Assembly: GCA_023212645.1 (NCBI GenBank)
Contig: JALBYC010000015.1
Coordinates: 62,001-126,000, forward strand
Source: Farysia itapuensis
Lineage: Eukaryota > Basidiomycota > Ustilaginomycetes > Ustilaginales > Ustilaginaceae
Direction: 5' to 3'
DNA: 64,000 bases
Shown here: piece after piece, positions 19,870 through 30,320 of the stretch
Numbering within the stretch: the stretch's first letter is position 1
Layout of the letters: the number at the start of each line of letters is the position of its first letter
The notes under the pieces: generated by a model
What the model was told of the DNA's origin: nothing
Database searches by the model: none
What the model saw: only the letters and a program-made list of their open reading frames with translations
Made by a program: the position numbers and the translations under genes

Positions 19870-20841
19870 ATGCAGCTCATGTCAGTCACACATGTGCTTG
19901 GAGCTTCGCTATTGCTGCTGTTCTCCTTATTGTCAGATGTGCGCGGCGCCACCATCACAGTACCGCCGCTGTACCAGTGCGAACCGGCAGTGTTGACCGT
20001 CGCTACTCAGGGCAACTTTACCTTCGAGGCGCGTGACAATGCGACGCGCAAGATTCTCTTTCGCGAAAAGCTCGATGCTGGGACAACACAGATCACTTGG
20101 AGTGCGGTCAATTTGACTGCCGACGCCACCGCCTGGTTTCAAGTTATAGATCAAGTGGGCACACGACGCTCGCAAACCACTACAGACATTGTTACTGCTG
20201 TTGTTCTCAACAGTCCCACCGGCAACACCAGCTGTCTCAAAGAATCCGACAAAGACAGCTCTACCACCAACAAGCAAAGTTCAAAGGTGCCCACCATCGT
20301 CGGGATCTGTCTTGGCGTTTTTTTCCTCTTGATTATCCTTCTGGTCGGTCTGATGGTGTATCGTCGGAAAAAGGAACGCAGACAAAGGATTGACAACGAC
20401 AGTGTCGACGAGAGCCATCGCGGCGGCTATACACAGCCGGGAGGTGGATACATGGCGAAGCTCGTTCCCGGTCTCAATCTACAAGCAGCTCGGCCGTTGC
20501 CTCGAGATATCGAGCTGGAGGGGGAACAGGCAAAGTACGCTGACGAGCGACGGATGACGCGCCATTACAGCCGTCCGAACGAAGCCGAAGTAAGGACCGC
20601 AAAGGTACCAAATCTGCCAACATACGGACAAAGTCAGCGGCTGTCAAAAATGCCGACACGGCAGCAGCCAAGAAATACTTCTCACTACAACGTTCACAAT
20701 GACGAGAGTGCCTACGTTCCAGACGTTAGCTTCGGTGACCGTCACGACACGCAAGCAGACATCAGTGACCCCTTCGATTCCCGCTACGAACAGCATCCGT
20801 CGCTCTACAAAAGCAGTAACCAGGGCTGGGACCGCTCCTGA
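19870..20841 (+). CDS. Single-pass type I membrane protein of unknown function
   Basis: The product is 323 residues and the family is not recognised with confidence. Residues 1-26 are a signal peptide with hydrophobic core LGASLLLLFSLLSDV. An ectodomain of about 115 residues contains four N-glycosylation sequons (NFT, NAT, NLT, NTS) and two cysteines (YQCEP and NTSC). One transmembrane helix follows (TIVGICLGVFFLLIILLVGL, near 146-166), with a stop-transfer YRRKKERRQR. The cytoplasmic tail of about 150 residues is polar, disordered and rich in Tyr, Arg and Asp. The layout resembles fungal cell-surface sensors such as Mid2- or Wsc-type proteins, and basidiomycete proteins with a short ectodomain around a YQC motif, but the ectodomain is not Ser/Thr-rich, so a sensor role is only a suggestion. 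Confidence 0.75.
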   Translation: MQLMSVTHVLGASLLLLFSLLSDVRGATITVPPLYQCEPAVLTVATQGNFTFEARDNATRKILFREKLDAGTTQITWSAVNLTADATAWFQVIDQVGTRRSQTTTDIVTAVVLNSPTGNTSCLKESDKDSSTTNKQSSKVPTIVGICLGVFFLLIILLVGLMVYRRKKERRQRIDNDSVDESHRGGYTQPGGGYMAKLVPGLNLQAARPLPRDIELEGEQAKYADERRMTRHYSRPNEAEVRTAKVPNLPTYGQSQRLSKMPTRQQPRNTSHYNVHNDESAYVPDVSFGDRHDTQADISDPFDSRYEQHPSLYKSSNQGWDRS

Positions 20842-21237
20842 GCCGCGTTCCTGCTACCATCTTCTCGTACATAGCCTCTACCACGTACATCATTCTTGAT
20901 ACCATCCTTTGTCGCATCTTGACAATGGACTTTAACTTGTCTGCTCTGTTGCTCTGTAATCATTGTTTCGAATCAGCGTTGCTCTGTAATAAATAATCAT
21001 TCTTCTACCCAGTCCAACATTGTCCGTGTGTGTGCATCTCTGTGTGTGCATTTGTGTATGTGCATCTGTGTGTGAGCATCTGTGTGTGCTCAGGGTGCAC
21101 CTTTGGCGGTGCGTGCGCACAATATTACGCGTCAGTGTTCAATAAATCTCGGATCCGCGATGTTCCATGTTCCACGCATTGCCCATCTTGATACACAATC
21201 TGGCGTTCTTGACACGACCGTCTCCACTCTCATCACG
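20842..21237. other. Gap between the membrane-protein gene and SEC13
   Basis: These 396 bases hold the 3' region of the upstream gene and the SEC13 leader. The middle is a GT-rich minisatellite, listed separately. An ATG at 21160 is in frame with SEC13 and would add 26 residues. Confidence 0.5.
21025..21090. repeat. GT-rich minisatellite, about five units of 12-14 bp
   Basis: Units of the form TGTGTGTGCATC repeat with small changes (GTGCATCTC, GTGCATT, ATGTGCATC, GTGAGCATC). Such alternating purine-pyrimidine DNA can adopt Z-form. It lies 150-210 bp upstream of the SEC13 start. Confidence 0.85.
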
Positions 21238-22418
21238 ATGACGACTCTTGCAACAGCCTCGGCAGGCCTTTCCCTGTCGGCGGACAAGCCAAAAAACATC
21301 GAGACCCACCATGAAGACATGATTCACGACGCGCAGCTCGATTTCTACGGGAAACGTTTGGCCACATGCTCGTCGGATCGCACGGTCAAGGTGTTCGACA
21401 TTGTCAACGGCACACCTTCCGCGACGGGCGAGACGCTACATGGTCACCAGGGCCCAGTATGGCAGGTCGCTTGGGCTCATCCGACTTTTGGCGATATCCT
21501 TGCCAGTTGTTCGTACGACGGCAAAGTCATTATTTGGAAGGACAATGGTGCAAGCACCGCGTCCAACACCGCATCTGGTCCTTATGGTAGCACGAGCGGT
21601 CCGTACGGCGGAGGTGCACCAGCTTCAAGTGCCGGTGGGTGGACCAAGATCAAGGAGCATGCCTTGCACACTGCTTCTGGTAAGTTGTCGTGTGATGTGC
21701 AATAAGTGCAGCTGTTCATGTGCTGACGCAATTCTTCGCGGATGCAGTCAACTCGATCTCGTGGGCGCCACAAGAGCTTGGATCCATCCTTGCCTGTGCC
21801 TCATCTGACGGCAACGTTTCGGTGCTGACATTCAACAATGATGGTACATGGGCTGTGGACATTGTGTCGGCTCATCCTATCGGCTGCAATGCGGTTTCTT
21901 GGGCACCGGCCGTTGTTCCTGGCTCCCTCATCTCGGCACAGTCAACAGGTGCGGCTCAAAAGTCGACGTCAGAAGAGGTCAAGCTGGTCAAGCGCTTCGC
22001 CTCCGCTGGCTGCGACAACACGGTCAAAATCTGGCAATTTAGCGACGAGGCCAATCGATTCGTCGAGGCCGAGACCCTGCAAGGTCATACAGACTGGGTG
22101 CGCGATGTAGCATTCGCGCCCAGCATTGGACTTCCGCGATCTTATCTTGCCACTGCCTCGCAAGATCGAACTGTGCTCATCTGGACTCAAGACTCGCCCA
22201 CGGCCGCATGGACCAAGACAGCGCTCAATCCTGCCGGCTCGATTGCCAATGGTGTGGGCGCAGACACAGCTGCTGCCAAGTTCCCAGACACGGTTTGGAG
22301 AGTGAGCTGGAGTGTCAGTGGCAATGTGCTCGCCGTCAGCTGTGGCAACGGCAAGATCACGCTCTGGAAGGAAAACCTCAAAGGCACTTGGGAATGTGTG
22401 AGCGAGATGGACTCCTAA
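21238..22418 (+). CDS. SEC13: COPII coat and nuclear pore WD40 protein Sec13 (two exons)
   Basis: The exons are 21238-21679 and 21748-22418, giving 370 residues. The start at 21238 places [20 protein letters not shown] near the N-terminus as in Sec13 of other fungi. Six WD-type blades are visible: [25 protein letters not shown] with [18 protein letters not shown] with [17 protein letters not shown] with [20 protein letters not shown] with [10 protein letters not shown], and TVWRVSWS with [10 protein letters not shown]. Sec13 pairs with Sec31 in the outer COPII coat and with Nup145C/Nup84 in the nuclear pore. Extra length over the usual 300-320 residues comes from a Gly/Ser-rich loop ([19 protein letters not shown]) and an Ala/Ser loop. 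The 68-nt intron is GT..AG. Confidence 0.95.
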
Positions 22419-23703
22419 AACAACCTCATGCAATGCTGTGCTAATTGCAGATAGTGTACCCACACGACAAGGCCTGTGCTCGCGTTAAGTCTACTCTGAA
22501 TCAGTGCAATCGGACGACAACGCGTCTGAAAGGATGTCGAGAGACAGTCTGTTCCATCTCGTTGCCAAGAATGTGCAAACGCCGAGGCGATTGACGCTAA
22601 TAAAGGTGATGACCAATGAATGCAACGCCACACCACTAAAGTGGCTCCGACAACGGTGATCCAGAGTAGTATAGGAGCTAAACCGGATCTTGACTCCATT
22701 CATGTGCAGTAAGCGTGCTGTCTTGCGTGATTTCACACGGCAGAACATTCCTGTGCCGATGATACTCATTTCGCAGTGGATCGTTTAGACGCTCCTTGCT
22801 CTCACGGAATCATCACGGTCTCACTCACGAGGCCCGAGACTTTGCTCAAAGAAAGAGTTATGAACGGTTCGAGAAGGAAGTGGGATGAATGAAGGCGACT
22901 GCGGACCAGTCTGAGCGAGGGATTTCGCGACATTGGGAACGTCTAGACACTAGAGGCGGCTGCCGGATAAGGCTGAGTCAATGGAGCGTTAGACTTGACC
23001 GTCTAAGCATGCGGGGCGAGTCAGAGGCAATCGGAGGCCCCGCCGCACCACTAGACTGCGGAAAGGCAAAACGTTCCCGCTGGATCCACCCTGCGACGGA
23101 GCGAGCCTAGCGTCAAGATCTGCCAAGATCGAGCGATCAATGTGAGCTGTCAAGGTTGCCGCGTCTACTTCATTCGCATATTCGCTCACCTGCACTAGGG
23201 CGGGAATGGAGCAGACATGACGAGATCGAGGTCGAGCTTGGACCGTTCAGAGTTCATATCACGGTAGCAACTGTTTAAGCAAACGATGGCTGCGCCCCCG
23301 CTCATGGTGCATAGACTGAGAACGGGCATCCGGGAGTTGGCCATGTTGTTGATGTATTTTGAATTTGTGACTATTGCAGCAATGTGCATCGGAAATCAAA
23401 TCACAATCCTCGTGATATGGCAACACACGTACGCGAAAAAGGGAAACCAACACCCCTTCCTCGAATCGGCTTAGCCGAGGACTCTCGTTCCCCTCTCTCT
23501 CTCTCCCACACCCCTTCTGGACTTTCATTCCTATCTGGAACTGTGATTGCGGCCAGCGTGCTCTGATCTCTTCTTACGCTACGCCTTGCATCAGCACCAC
23601 CATCGGCAGCTCTCGCGCAAGAAAATGTCCATCACGCCAGTCTGAATTGTGTCACAAACAAACACGCACAAAAGAAAGCTGGTCAGCCCGCTCGTCGCCG
23701 ACA
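22419..23703. other. Gene-free 1.3-kb gap between SEC13 and the CH-kinase gene
   Basis: I see no supported gene, tRNA or repeat. Frames of up to 94 codons exist but have no recognisable motif. The last 250 bases are rich in C and T (a TCTCTCTCTC run near 23500), like a promoter or leader for the kinase gene. Confidence 0.5.
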
Positions 23704-26700
23704 ATGGCGGTTGTGTCGTCTCCGCTGTCCTTTGCAAAGGACGACCTCGCAGTCCTGTCTACGAGGATCGATCATGTTCGCACAGCTAGAGCTTCCATTG
23801 CCAAAGAGCTTAGTCGTATGACCATACACGAAAGAGGCCAAGATATGCAAAGAATTGCCGACTTAATATCTCAGACGAACCGCCCACCACACAACGCCAA
23901 AGCGGAAGCATCCCAATTCTGGTCGAGTCTCGCAGATGGCGTCCTCCTCTGCCTGCTCGCCAATCGTCTCTACCCTGCTTGCGTCGACCATATCGATCGA
24001 CGAGACGCAGACTGGGTCAAGTCAGAGAACATCTCCCGCTTCCTACGGGCTGCAAGAGATCAGCTCGGACTGCGGTCCAAAGATCTCTTCCAGACTTTTG
24101 ACCTGACAGACTGCACCTTCAAAGGTCTACTTCGCGTCTCGTACACCCTTTCCATCATAGACAAGGCGGCAAAGCGCTCATCCAACGTCGCCGCGTTGCG
24201 TTCCAACACTGCGTTGGTGATCCTCCCGCGCACTACCTCAATGACTCCCCCAACAACTCCTCGGGCTCGCAACCTTACCGAGCTTGTTGCCGAAGCCACT
24301 CCCGCTCGTCCACACGAGACCACAGAACAAGACACACCGAAACGCTTTCAAACAACAGCACAGCACAGACTCGAAGCCGAGCGGATCCTCACACTCGCAG
24401 CTAGACCTGAACCGACGGAACAGAATACAGACATCAGCGAAACTCGTCCCAAAGACAAGCGTTCAGCCAAGCACAAATCATCCATCACTTTTGCTGAATC
24501 TGTCAAAGTCGGTGGAGACGAAGAGTCGCGGCTACCCTATCGCGATCGCAAGCTCAGCGAATCGGCTGTCAGTCTCACTGGTGTTGCAGAGGAAGATCCC
24601 GAAGATCTCAAGGCTTCTACCGAAGCATCGGAGCCTCAATGTATCTTGCCGTTGACTGTCGCACCTCGTAACGTGCAAAATCGAAGAGGCAGCAGCGATT
24701 CCGACCCGTTCATGCCAGTCAATGTTGTCAAGCCTTCGCTGGCTCGCAGTACATCTCAAAAACGCATCAGTCAGGAGCTCGCCTTGGGCCAAATGCCCAG
24801 GGCTCTGTTCAGTTCGACGGAGACTTTGGACGAACATTCGTCCCCTTCACAGCCAGTGTCATCTCGTCGACACAGTGCACGTCCTGGGCCTGGGCCATCT
24901 CTGCTCAACCCCTCTCGCGAGTCTTTACTACATCTCGGCGCTTCAAGCTCAGCAGACACAGACGCTTTGCCTCGGGTTCCTTTCCCCCGCGGTGCTCTTG
25001 CGATTGACTCGCCAGCCGCTCGTCGACTCGGCCGACATCTATCTATGAATGCTGATAATTCGGACTCCTTCTCCATGGTGTCAAGCTCGTCTGTAGGCAA
25101 CACCACTGCTTCTCCAAGGCCGGGAGCACGACCCAACTTTCGCCATGCCCGATACTCTTCGGATCTTCATCTTCCCACACTGCATCGTCCCAACCGGGCC
25201 AGTAGATCACCCGATCCTTCTGGCGACGAACGCTCCTTCGCCTCACGCACACGATTGGACTCTGAAGCCGGCTCAATTTACTCCAATACCCTTGGCAGCC
25301 TGACCAGCGACGAATTGGGGTCCGTTGTGACTTCCAAAAGTGGTCGCGAACCACCCGCGCCAAAGCATAAGCTCGTCGTTGAAGAAGAAGGCAAGCCTGA
25401 CGTCACTTACCAACTTGGCAACTGCATTGGTCGCGGACAATTTGGATCCGTCTACCGAGCCCTTAATCTAAATTCAGGCCGAATGGTGGCTGTCAAGCGC
25501 ATCAAACTCTTCGGTCGAAGTGACGACGATGTCACTGAGCTCATGAATGAGGTCGATCTGCTCAAGAGCCTGAGTCATCCCAGCGTAGTCAAATACGAAG
25601 GTTTGGTTCGAGGCCCGGACGTAGTCTCCATTATTCTCGAGTATGTGGAGAACGGCTCTCTTCTGCATACACTTAAGGCATTTGGAACTTTCCCGGAAAA
25701 GCTCGTGGCCAGTTATGTTGTCAAAATTCTGGAAGGGCTTAACTATCTGCACGAACAAAACGTGGCCCATTGCGATCTCAAAGCAGCAAACATACTGACA
25801 ACCAAGAACGGCAATGTCAAGCTTTCCGACTTTGGTGTATCGCTGAACCTCAAAGCTGTCAAGGAGCTGGGCCGCAAGAATGATGCCATAGGCACGCCCA
25901 ACTGGATGGCTCCAGAGGTAATCGAGCTCAAAGGCGTTACTGTCAAGGCCGACATCTGGTCATTGGCCTGCACCATTATCGAACTCCTCACTGGAAAACC
26001 TCCGTACTATGACATGCTAGCCATGTCGGCCATGTTTAGGATTGTGGAGGACGACTGTCCGCCTATTCCTGAATGCTCTCCTCACTTGCACGACCTGCTG
26101 ATTCAATGCTTCAACAAGGACGCTGCAAAGCGACCAAGTGCGGAGTTGTTGTTCGAGCACAAATGGGTGCAGCAGGTGTGGACGGGCAACAAAGAGTTAC
26201 GAGAATTACGACCTCAGGACAGTGTCCCCTTCTTGCGACGCATCAGTGCTGACATGCGTCGTTTGGATCCACGCATGTTTGAACGTGGTGCCCCGGATTT
26301 GCCACTCATGGAGCGTGCAACGTCGACGCCACCAGCTACGCTGCAGAGACCTGCACTCGATGTTCTGCGATCACAGACCTCTCCAGCCGAATCTAGTCTC
26401 GGCTCTGCGGGTGACTCACCTGCTACGCGTACGGTGATGCTGCCCGGCATGAACGAGTCGACGGCTACCTTTGTTGGCAGCGGTGGAGAAGCTATGCCAA
26501 TCAGCCCAGTCAGCCCTAATTTGTTCTCGCCACTCTCCGAGCCATCGCTTCTGGAGGAAAGCAAGCCGCACGCTTTCGTGAAAAGCAGTTTCAGCAAAGC
26601 CGTGGTTTGCAAGATTTGTCGCGAGCCGGTCAAGAAACACGCTGTTCTGTGCGAGGAATGTGGCTTGATGTGTCATGCCAGATGCGCTGTACGGGCGGCT

Positions 26701-27504
26701 CCGTTGTGCAACGTGCGTGCGCAGCTGTTCCTTTACCAGCAGCAGATGGCTTTAGGTCAGCTCAGCCCTCCATCATCGTCAACAGGTCATGACTCAGTCT
26801 CGCCTCCAGTAAGCACTGTGCCGTTGCCCGCCATCGCACCTGCTGGGTTCAAATTTCCTTTTGGAATGCGGCGTGAGTCCAAGACTTCAAGCGCTGATCC
26901 TAACTCTAGTATTGAGCTCTCCAATGCCAGCCAGGAAAGCGGCCCGCCCCTGACACCCGTGAACCATCCCCAGGCCAAAGTCACTAAGGAGTCGCCACCT
27001 TCGCGTAAACGACGCATTTCTCTGATACCTGGGCGCCAGCAGACCACGCCTCCAGCACCAGAGGTCGCTGAGATTCGACTTTCGGCCAACGACAGCTCGT
27101 CGCCCAGCATTAGGCTCAGCAAAACCGGCCGACGGCACAGCTCAATGAGCTATGGCAGTATCAGTGTCTCCAGCAGCATCTCGAGTGGTGGAGGAGTCAA
27201 CATGATCAAGGCAAGCTCGACTGGCTCTTCGGTACCGCCTCACAAGCAGCTTGGCCTCTTGAACATCACTTCGACACCTGTTCTTCCTCAGGGCATCATG
27301 TCGTTTGACGAAAAAGTCGAGCAAAATCGCTTTCGTCGACGACTCAGCTCCGGTCCGGCACTCGGTCAGACCAAGACGCAAGCTACAGACAACCATGTTC
27401 AATCCCCAAAGATCCAGACAACAACAATGACAGCTGCAGAACGCAAATTGGAACGCAAGAAATCTCGACGAGTATCTACCAAGACCGATTGCCTCATCAT
27501 GTAA
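23704..27504 (+). CDS. CH domain - Ser/Thr kinase - C1 domain - CaaX protein, Cdc7/Cdc15 (septation) type
   Basis: The product is 1266 residues from the ATG at 23704. A calponin-homology-like region lies near residues 72-155 (FWSSLADGVLLCLLANRLYP, then SENISRFLRAARDQLGL). A disordered Ser-rich linker of 400 residues follows. The kinase domain, about 569-825, has GRGQFGSVY, VAVKRI, HCDLKAANIL, SDFGVSLNL, GTPNWMAPE and IWSLACTIIELLTGKPPY. It resembles fission-yeast Cdc7, budding-yeast Cdc15 and plant MAP3K-epsilon, which run septation signalling. HRD is replaced by HCD at 689-691, with the catalytic Asp kept. A C1 zinc-binding domain lies at about 956-1003 (CKICREPVKKHAVLCEECGL, then CHARC). 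The last four residues, CLIM, form a CaaX box, so prenylation and membrane attachment are expected. Kinase class is sure; the septation role is inferred from similarity. Confidence 0.9.
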   Translation: MAVVSSPLSFAKDDLAVLSTRIDHVRTARASIAKELSRMTIHERGQDMQRIADLISQTNRPPHNAKAEASQFWSSLADGVLLCLLANRLYPACVDHIDRRDADWVKSENISRFLRAARDQLGLRSKDLFQTFDLTDCTFKGLLRVSYTLSIIDKAAKRSSNVAALRSNTALVILPRTTSMTPPTTPRARNLTELVAEATPARPHETTEQDTPKRFQTTAQHRLEAERILTLAARPEPTEQNTDISETRPKDKRSAKHKSSITFAESVKVGGDEESRLPYRDRKLSESAVSLTGVAEEDPEDLKASTEASEPQCILPLTVAPRNVQNRRGSSDSDPFMPVNVVKPSLARSTSQKRISQELALGQMPRALFSSTETLDEHSSPSQPVSSRRHSARPGPGPSLLNPSRESLLHLGASSSADTDALPRVPFPRGALAIDSPAARRLGRHLSMNADNSDSFSMVSSSSVGNTTASPRPGARPNFRHARYSSDLHLPTLHRPNRASRSPDPSGDERSFASRTRLDSEAGSIYSNTLGSLTSDELGSVVTSKSGREPPAPKHKLVVEEEGKPDVTYQLGNCIGRGQFGSVYRALNLNSGRMVAVKRIKLFGRSDDDVTELMNEVDLLKSLSHPSVVKYEGLVRGPDVVSIILEYVENGSLLHTLKAFGTFPEKLVASYVVKILEGLNYLHEQNVAHCDLKAANILTTKNGNVKLSDFGVSLNLKAVKELGRKNDAIGTPNWMAPEVIELKGVTVKADIWSLACTIIELLTGKPPYYDMLAMSAMFRIVEDDCPPIPECSPHLHDLLIQCFNKDAAKRPSAELLFEHKWVQQVWTGNKELRELRPQDSVPFLRRISADMRRLDPRMFERGAPDLPLMERATSTPPATLQRPALDVLRSQTSPAESSLGSAGDSPATRTVMLPGMNESTATFVGSGGEAMPISPVSPNLFSPLSEPSLLEESKPHAFVKSSFSKAVVCKICREPVKKHAVLCEECGLMCHARCAVRAAPLCNVRAQLFLYQQQMALGQLSPPSSSTGHDSVSPPVSTVPLPAIAPAGFKFPFGMRRESKTSSADPNSSIELSNASQESGPPLTPVNHPQAKVTKESPPSRKRRISLIPGRQQTTPPAPEVAEIRLSANDSSSPSIRLSKTGRRHSSMSYGSISVSSSISSGGGVNMIKASSTGSSVPPHKQLGLLNITSTPVLPQGIMSFDEKVEQNRFRRRLSSGPALGQTKTQATDNHVQSPKIQTTTMTAAERKLERKKSRRVSTKTDCLIM

Positions 27505-28005
27505 GCGGCCATTTCTCCTCTATATACCCCCTTATCTCGAATGCATACGACGTGTCCCTGTTCCCCCTCTGTATCAATACTGTACCAAAATGCGACAGCT
27601 CTCAAAGCACACTCGCGCCCGCGGCTCAGCTCTCAAGCCAGCCCCATCTGCCTTCCAGGCAACATATCGGACCCTCCTCCCCTGCATCTCCCTTAATACT
27701 TTCATGTCCATTCATGACTAGCAATGCCGATGACGTAATGGCTGATCGAGCAGCAGTAGTATGGCCAAGTGTTTCAGTGCTGTCGAATACATCAGCTCTT
27801 AACGCCCTTCATGAGCATGACTGTCGGTAAGTATGCACGATAGGGTGTGGAGTATATAAGCTGGATAGTGACTCTGGATTTCAAGTTGAATCGTGGATCG
27901 CGGAGTCATAAGCGAAAGTACATTGCCGGCTAAAACGAATTTACAAAAGCCGTTTTAACTGAATCGTCCTCCCCCACTCCCACCCTCAACACAGACGTAC
28001 TTAGG
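27505..28005. other. Gap between the CH-kinase and the EamA transporter
   Basis: This 501-bp gap has no supported gene. A TATA-like GTATATAA lies at 27852-27859, about 150 bp upstream of the transporter ATG, and a C-rich run (TCCCCCACTCCCACCC) lies just before it. Confidence 0.5.
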
Positions 28006-29707
28006 ATGAACACGAAGAGAGCGACACTGTCGCGGACGCCGTCATACTCTTCGACGCACAGCTCTGAGCGCAGTCCGTTGTTGGCGGCTACGAATCCGTT
28101 GCTGTTCAAAGGATTGGAGGATGACGCGATCCCTACTCGTTCCCTCTCGCCGTCTTATCTAGCGGCTTCTCCCGCGCAGAGAAGTCGTAAATTATCAACT
28201 ACAATACGGCCTTCAGACTCTCTGACGAGCCTGACACCGCGCAAAGAGGAGGACGAGAGCGGAGCAGTGGCACTTGAGACAAGCGCGCTGGACAAGCCTG
28301 TCGCTTCTGTCCGCCCGGCTTCCCGCGTGATAGAAGAAGCAGAATCGAGAGCAGGACCTGACGATCTCGAAGAAGGTACCAACGTACTACCATTTCCATC
28401 TCAGTCCGACCCCTCGAAGCCACTCCGCCCGAAAAACTACAGAATGAAACGCAACGTTGGGAGAGTTCGCAAGTTTGTCTCGCGTAACGAAGGCGTTCTA
28501 CTCTTAGCATGCGCTCAACTCTTCTTCAGTACTATGAACTTCTTCTTCAAGCTGATCAACCTGCTGCCTCCCGAGGAGAGCGAGCAGGTCACCGCTCTCG
28601 AGATCATCTTCATCCGTATGTCAATCACCTATGTGGGCTGCACGGCGTTCATGCTGGCCACGGGTGTGGAAAATCCTTTCCTAGGGCCCAAGGAAGTCAG
28701 AGGCTTGCTCGCATTCCGAGGTTTTGTCGGCTTCTTCGGACTGTGTAAGTGTGTCTGTTTCTTACCCTCCATCTTGTCTGCCTTGATCTGATTGTTTGTT
28801 TTCTGCTGCGCATACAGTCGGGTTGTACTACAGTCTACAATTTCTATCTTTAGCCGATGCAACCGTTATCACCTTCTTAGGCCCACTAGCCACCGGACTC
28901 CTCGGCTACTTGGTCCTCGGCGAAAAATTCACTGCCAGAGAAGCAATAGGCGGCGTAGTCAGCCTGTCTGGCGTCGTGCTGATTGCACGTCCAGCTTTTC
29001 TGTTTGGTCGCAAAGCGGCTGATGCCGATTTGGACGCCCCGCTGGGTACACAAGCGCTCGGCCCACCCAACAGCACTTCAGCACTACTCGTTCGCGGGCT
29101 AGCCGCTCTGGTAGATGCCAGTCTGGAAGCACCTCTGCTCTCCTATGGTGCTCTCAACCACACTGCTGCTGACTCTCCCGATTTTGAGATAGATGGCGTT
29201 ACCGAACGTCAAAGACTACTTGCTGTCGGACTGGCATTGCTGGGCGTATGCGGTGGAGCAGGTGCTTACATTACGATTAGAGCCATTGGGCGGAGAGCGT
29301 CTGCGACGCATTCGGTTGCTTATTTCTCGCTCTACTCAACCATTGTCAGCGGAATCCTGATGGTGGCGACAGGAACCAAGTTCGTTCTTCCGAAGAGTCC
29401 ACAATGGTGCGCTCTCCTAGTTTGCGTGGGCGTTTTCGGCCTCGCTGCTCAGGTATGTCTATTACCCCTTTGACAAATCTCGCTCCAAGACAACTGACAT
29501 AGCCTTAATCTTCCCCGGCAGATTTTGTTGGCGTTGGGACTCCAGCGTGAGAAAGCTGGCCGCGCAGTGTCGGCAACATATCTACAGATCGTGTTCGCGT
29601 CCATTTACCAGCTTGTATTCTTGCATTTGCCCATCCTGCCGCTTAGCGCTGTGGGGATGGCTATTATCCTCTTCTCCGCGGGGTGGGTTGCCCTCGGCAA
29701 AGCATAG
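28006..29707 (+). CDS. EamA/DMT-superfamily membrane transporter (three exons)
   Basis: The exons 28006-28744, 28818-29452 and 29522-29707 give 519 residues. About 165 N-terminal residues are hydrophilic and Ser-rich. Ten hydrophobic helices follow, from VLLLACAQLFFSTMNFFFKL to VGMAIILFSAGWVALGK. The two EamA halves are visible: the first with FGLYYSLQFLSLADATVITF and GYLVLGEKFTAREAIGGVVS, the second with YITIRAIGRRASATHSVAYF and VSATYLQIVFASIYQL. This pattern matches fungal drug/metabolite transporters related to SLC35G. The substrate is unknown. Introns are GT..AG of 73 and 69 nt and leave the frame intact in conserved helices. It is convergent with the Zn2Cys6 gene across a 613-bp gap. Confidence 0.88.
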
Positions 29708-30320
29708 CCGGTCCAGTCTCATTCATTATGCCAAGACATGTTGCATCACGTTGGGGAATTCTGTATTATCTTGATTTGGCGAAAGAAGGAGCGCGAGCGA
29801 GGCTGCTGCTTCGGCCACTTGGCCCGAAGGGACGCCCGTAATTGCCGAAATGTCAAAAAAGTGGACAGAATGTGTCACGTCAGAACGACTGCCAAGTCTG
29901 GTACCACGGCTCTTTCCACAGACGACTCCGGCGTCCTTAATCCCTCACCCCGGGAAAATGGCCGAGAGACAGCCAGAGATTGTTCGGTACGCTACCGCCG
30001 AAAGTCGGGAGCCGGCATAGAGAGAAAGCGCTTCCAGAGTTTTTATCTACTGGGCCGGATAACTTTAGATCTCCGTGAAAGCCGCAAATCCGAATCGCCT
30101 CTAGGATCGCTTCTTTGCCGTCCCGGAGTGCTTCCAGTTCCCCTCTTGCCTCCCGTCTTTCAGCATCTTGACTCTGCGATGCTCAGAAACCGTTTCTTGA
30201 AGCGTCTCAGCAAGGACGTTCAACGCAAACCTAAGCAAACGCATACCAGCTCACGCTATACATGATTCGCCTTCTTCCTTACTATTCCGGTTTCTCTCTA
30301 AAGTGCAAGTGCAATCACCG
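29708..30320. other. Convergent 3' gap without a gene
   Basis: This gap separates the transporter stop from the stop of the Zn2Cys6 gene on the other strand. A 175-codon frame at 29738-30265 has charged, random-looking composition and no motif, and I do not call it. Confidence 0.45.

Noticed and set aside
21160..21237. In-frame ATG 26 codons upstream of the chosen SEC13 start
   Set aside because: The added residues ([18 protein letters not shown]...) do not resemble Sec13 N-termini; the inner ATG fits better. It cannot be ruled out.
23704..27504. Interpretation of the CH-kinase as a plain Ste20/germinal-centre kinase
   Set aside because: The kinase domain motifs (GTPNWMAPE, AANIL) could allow it, but the DFGVSLNL and overall length with a Ser-rich linker fit the Cdc7/Cdc15 class better. 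I keep this as the less likely alternative.
29738..30265. 175-codon plus-strand frame in the convergent gap after the EamA gene
   Set aside because: It is charged and motif-free, and occupies the place where 3' untranslated sequence of two genes is expected.
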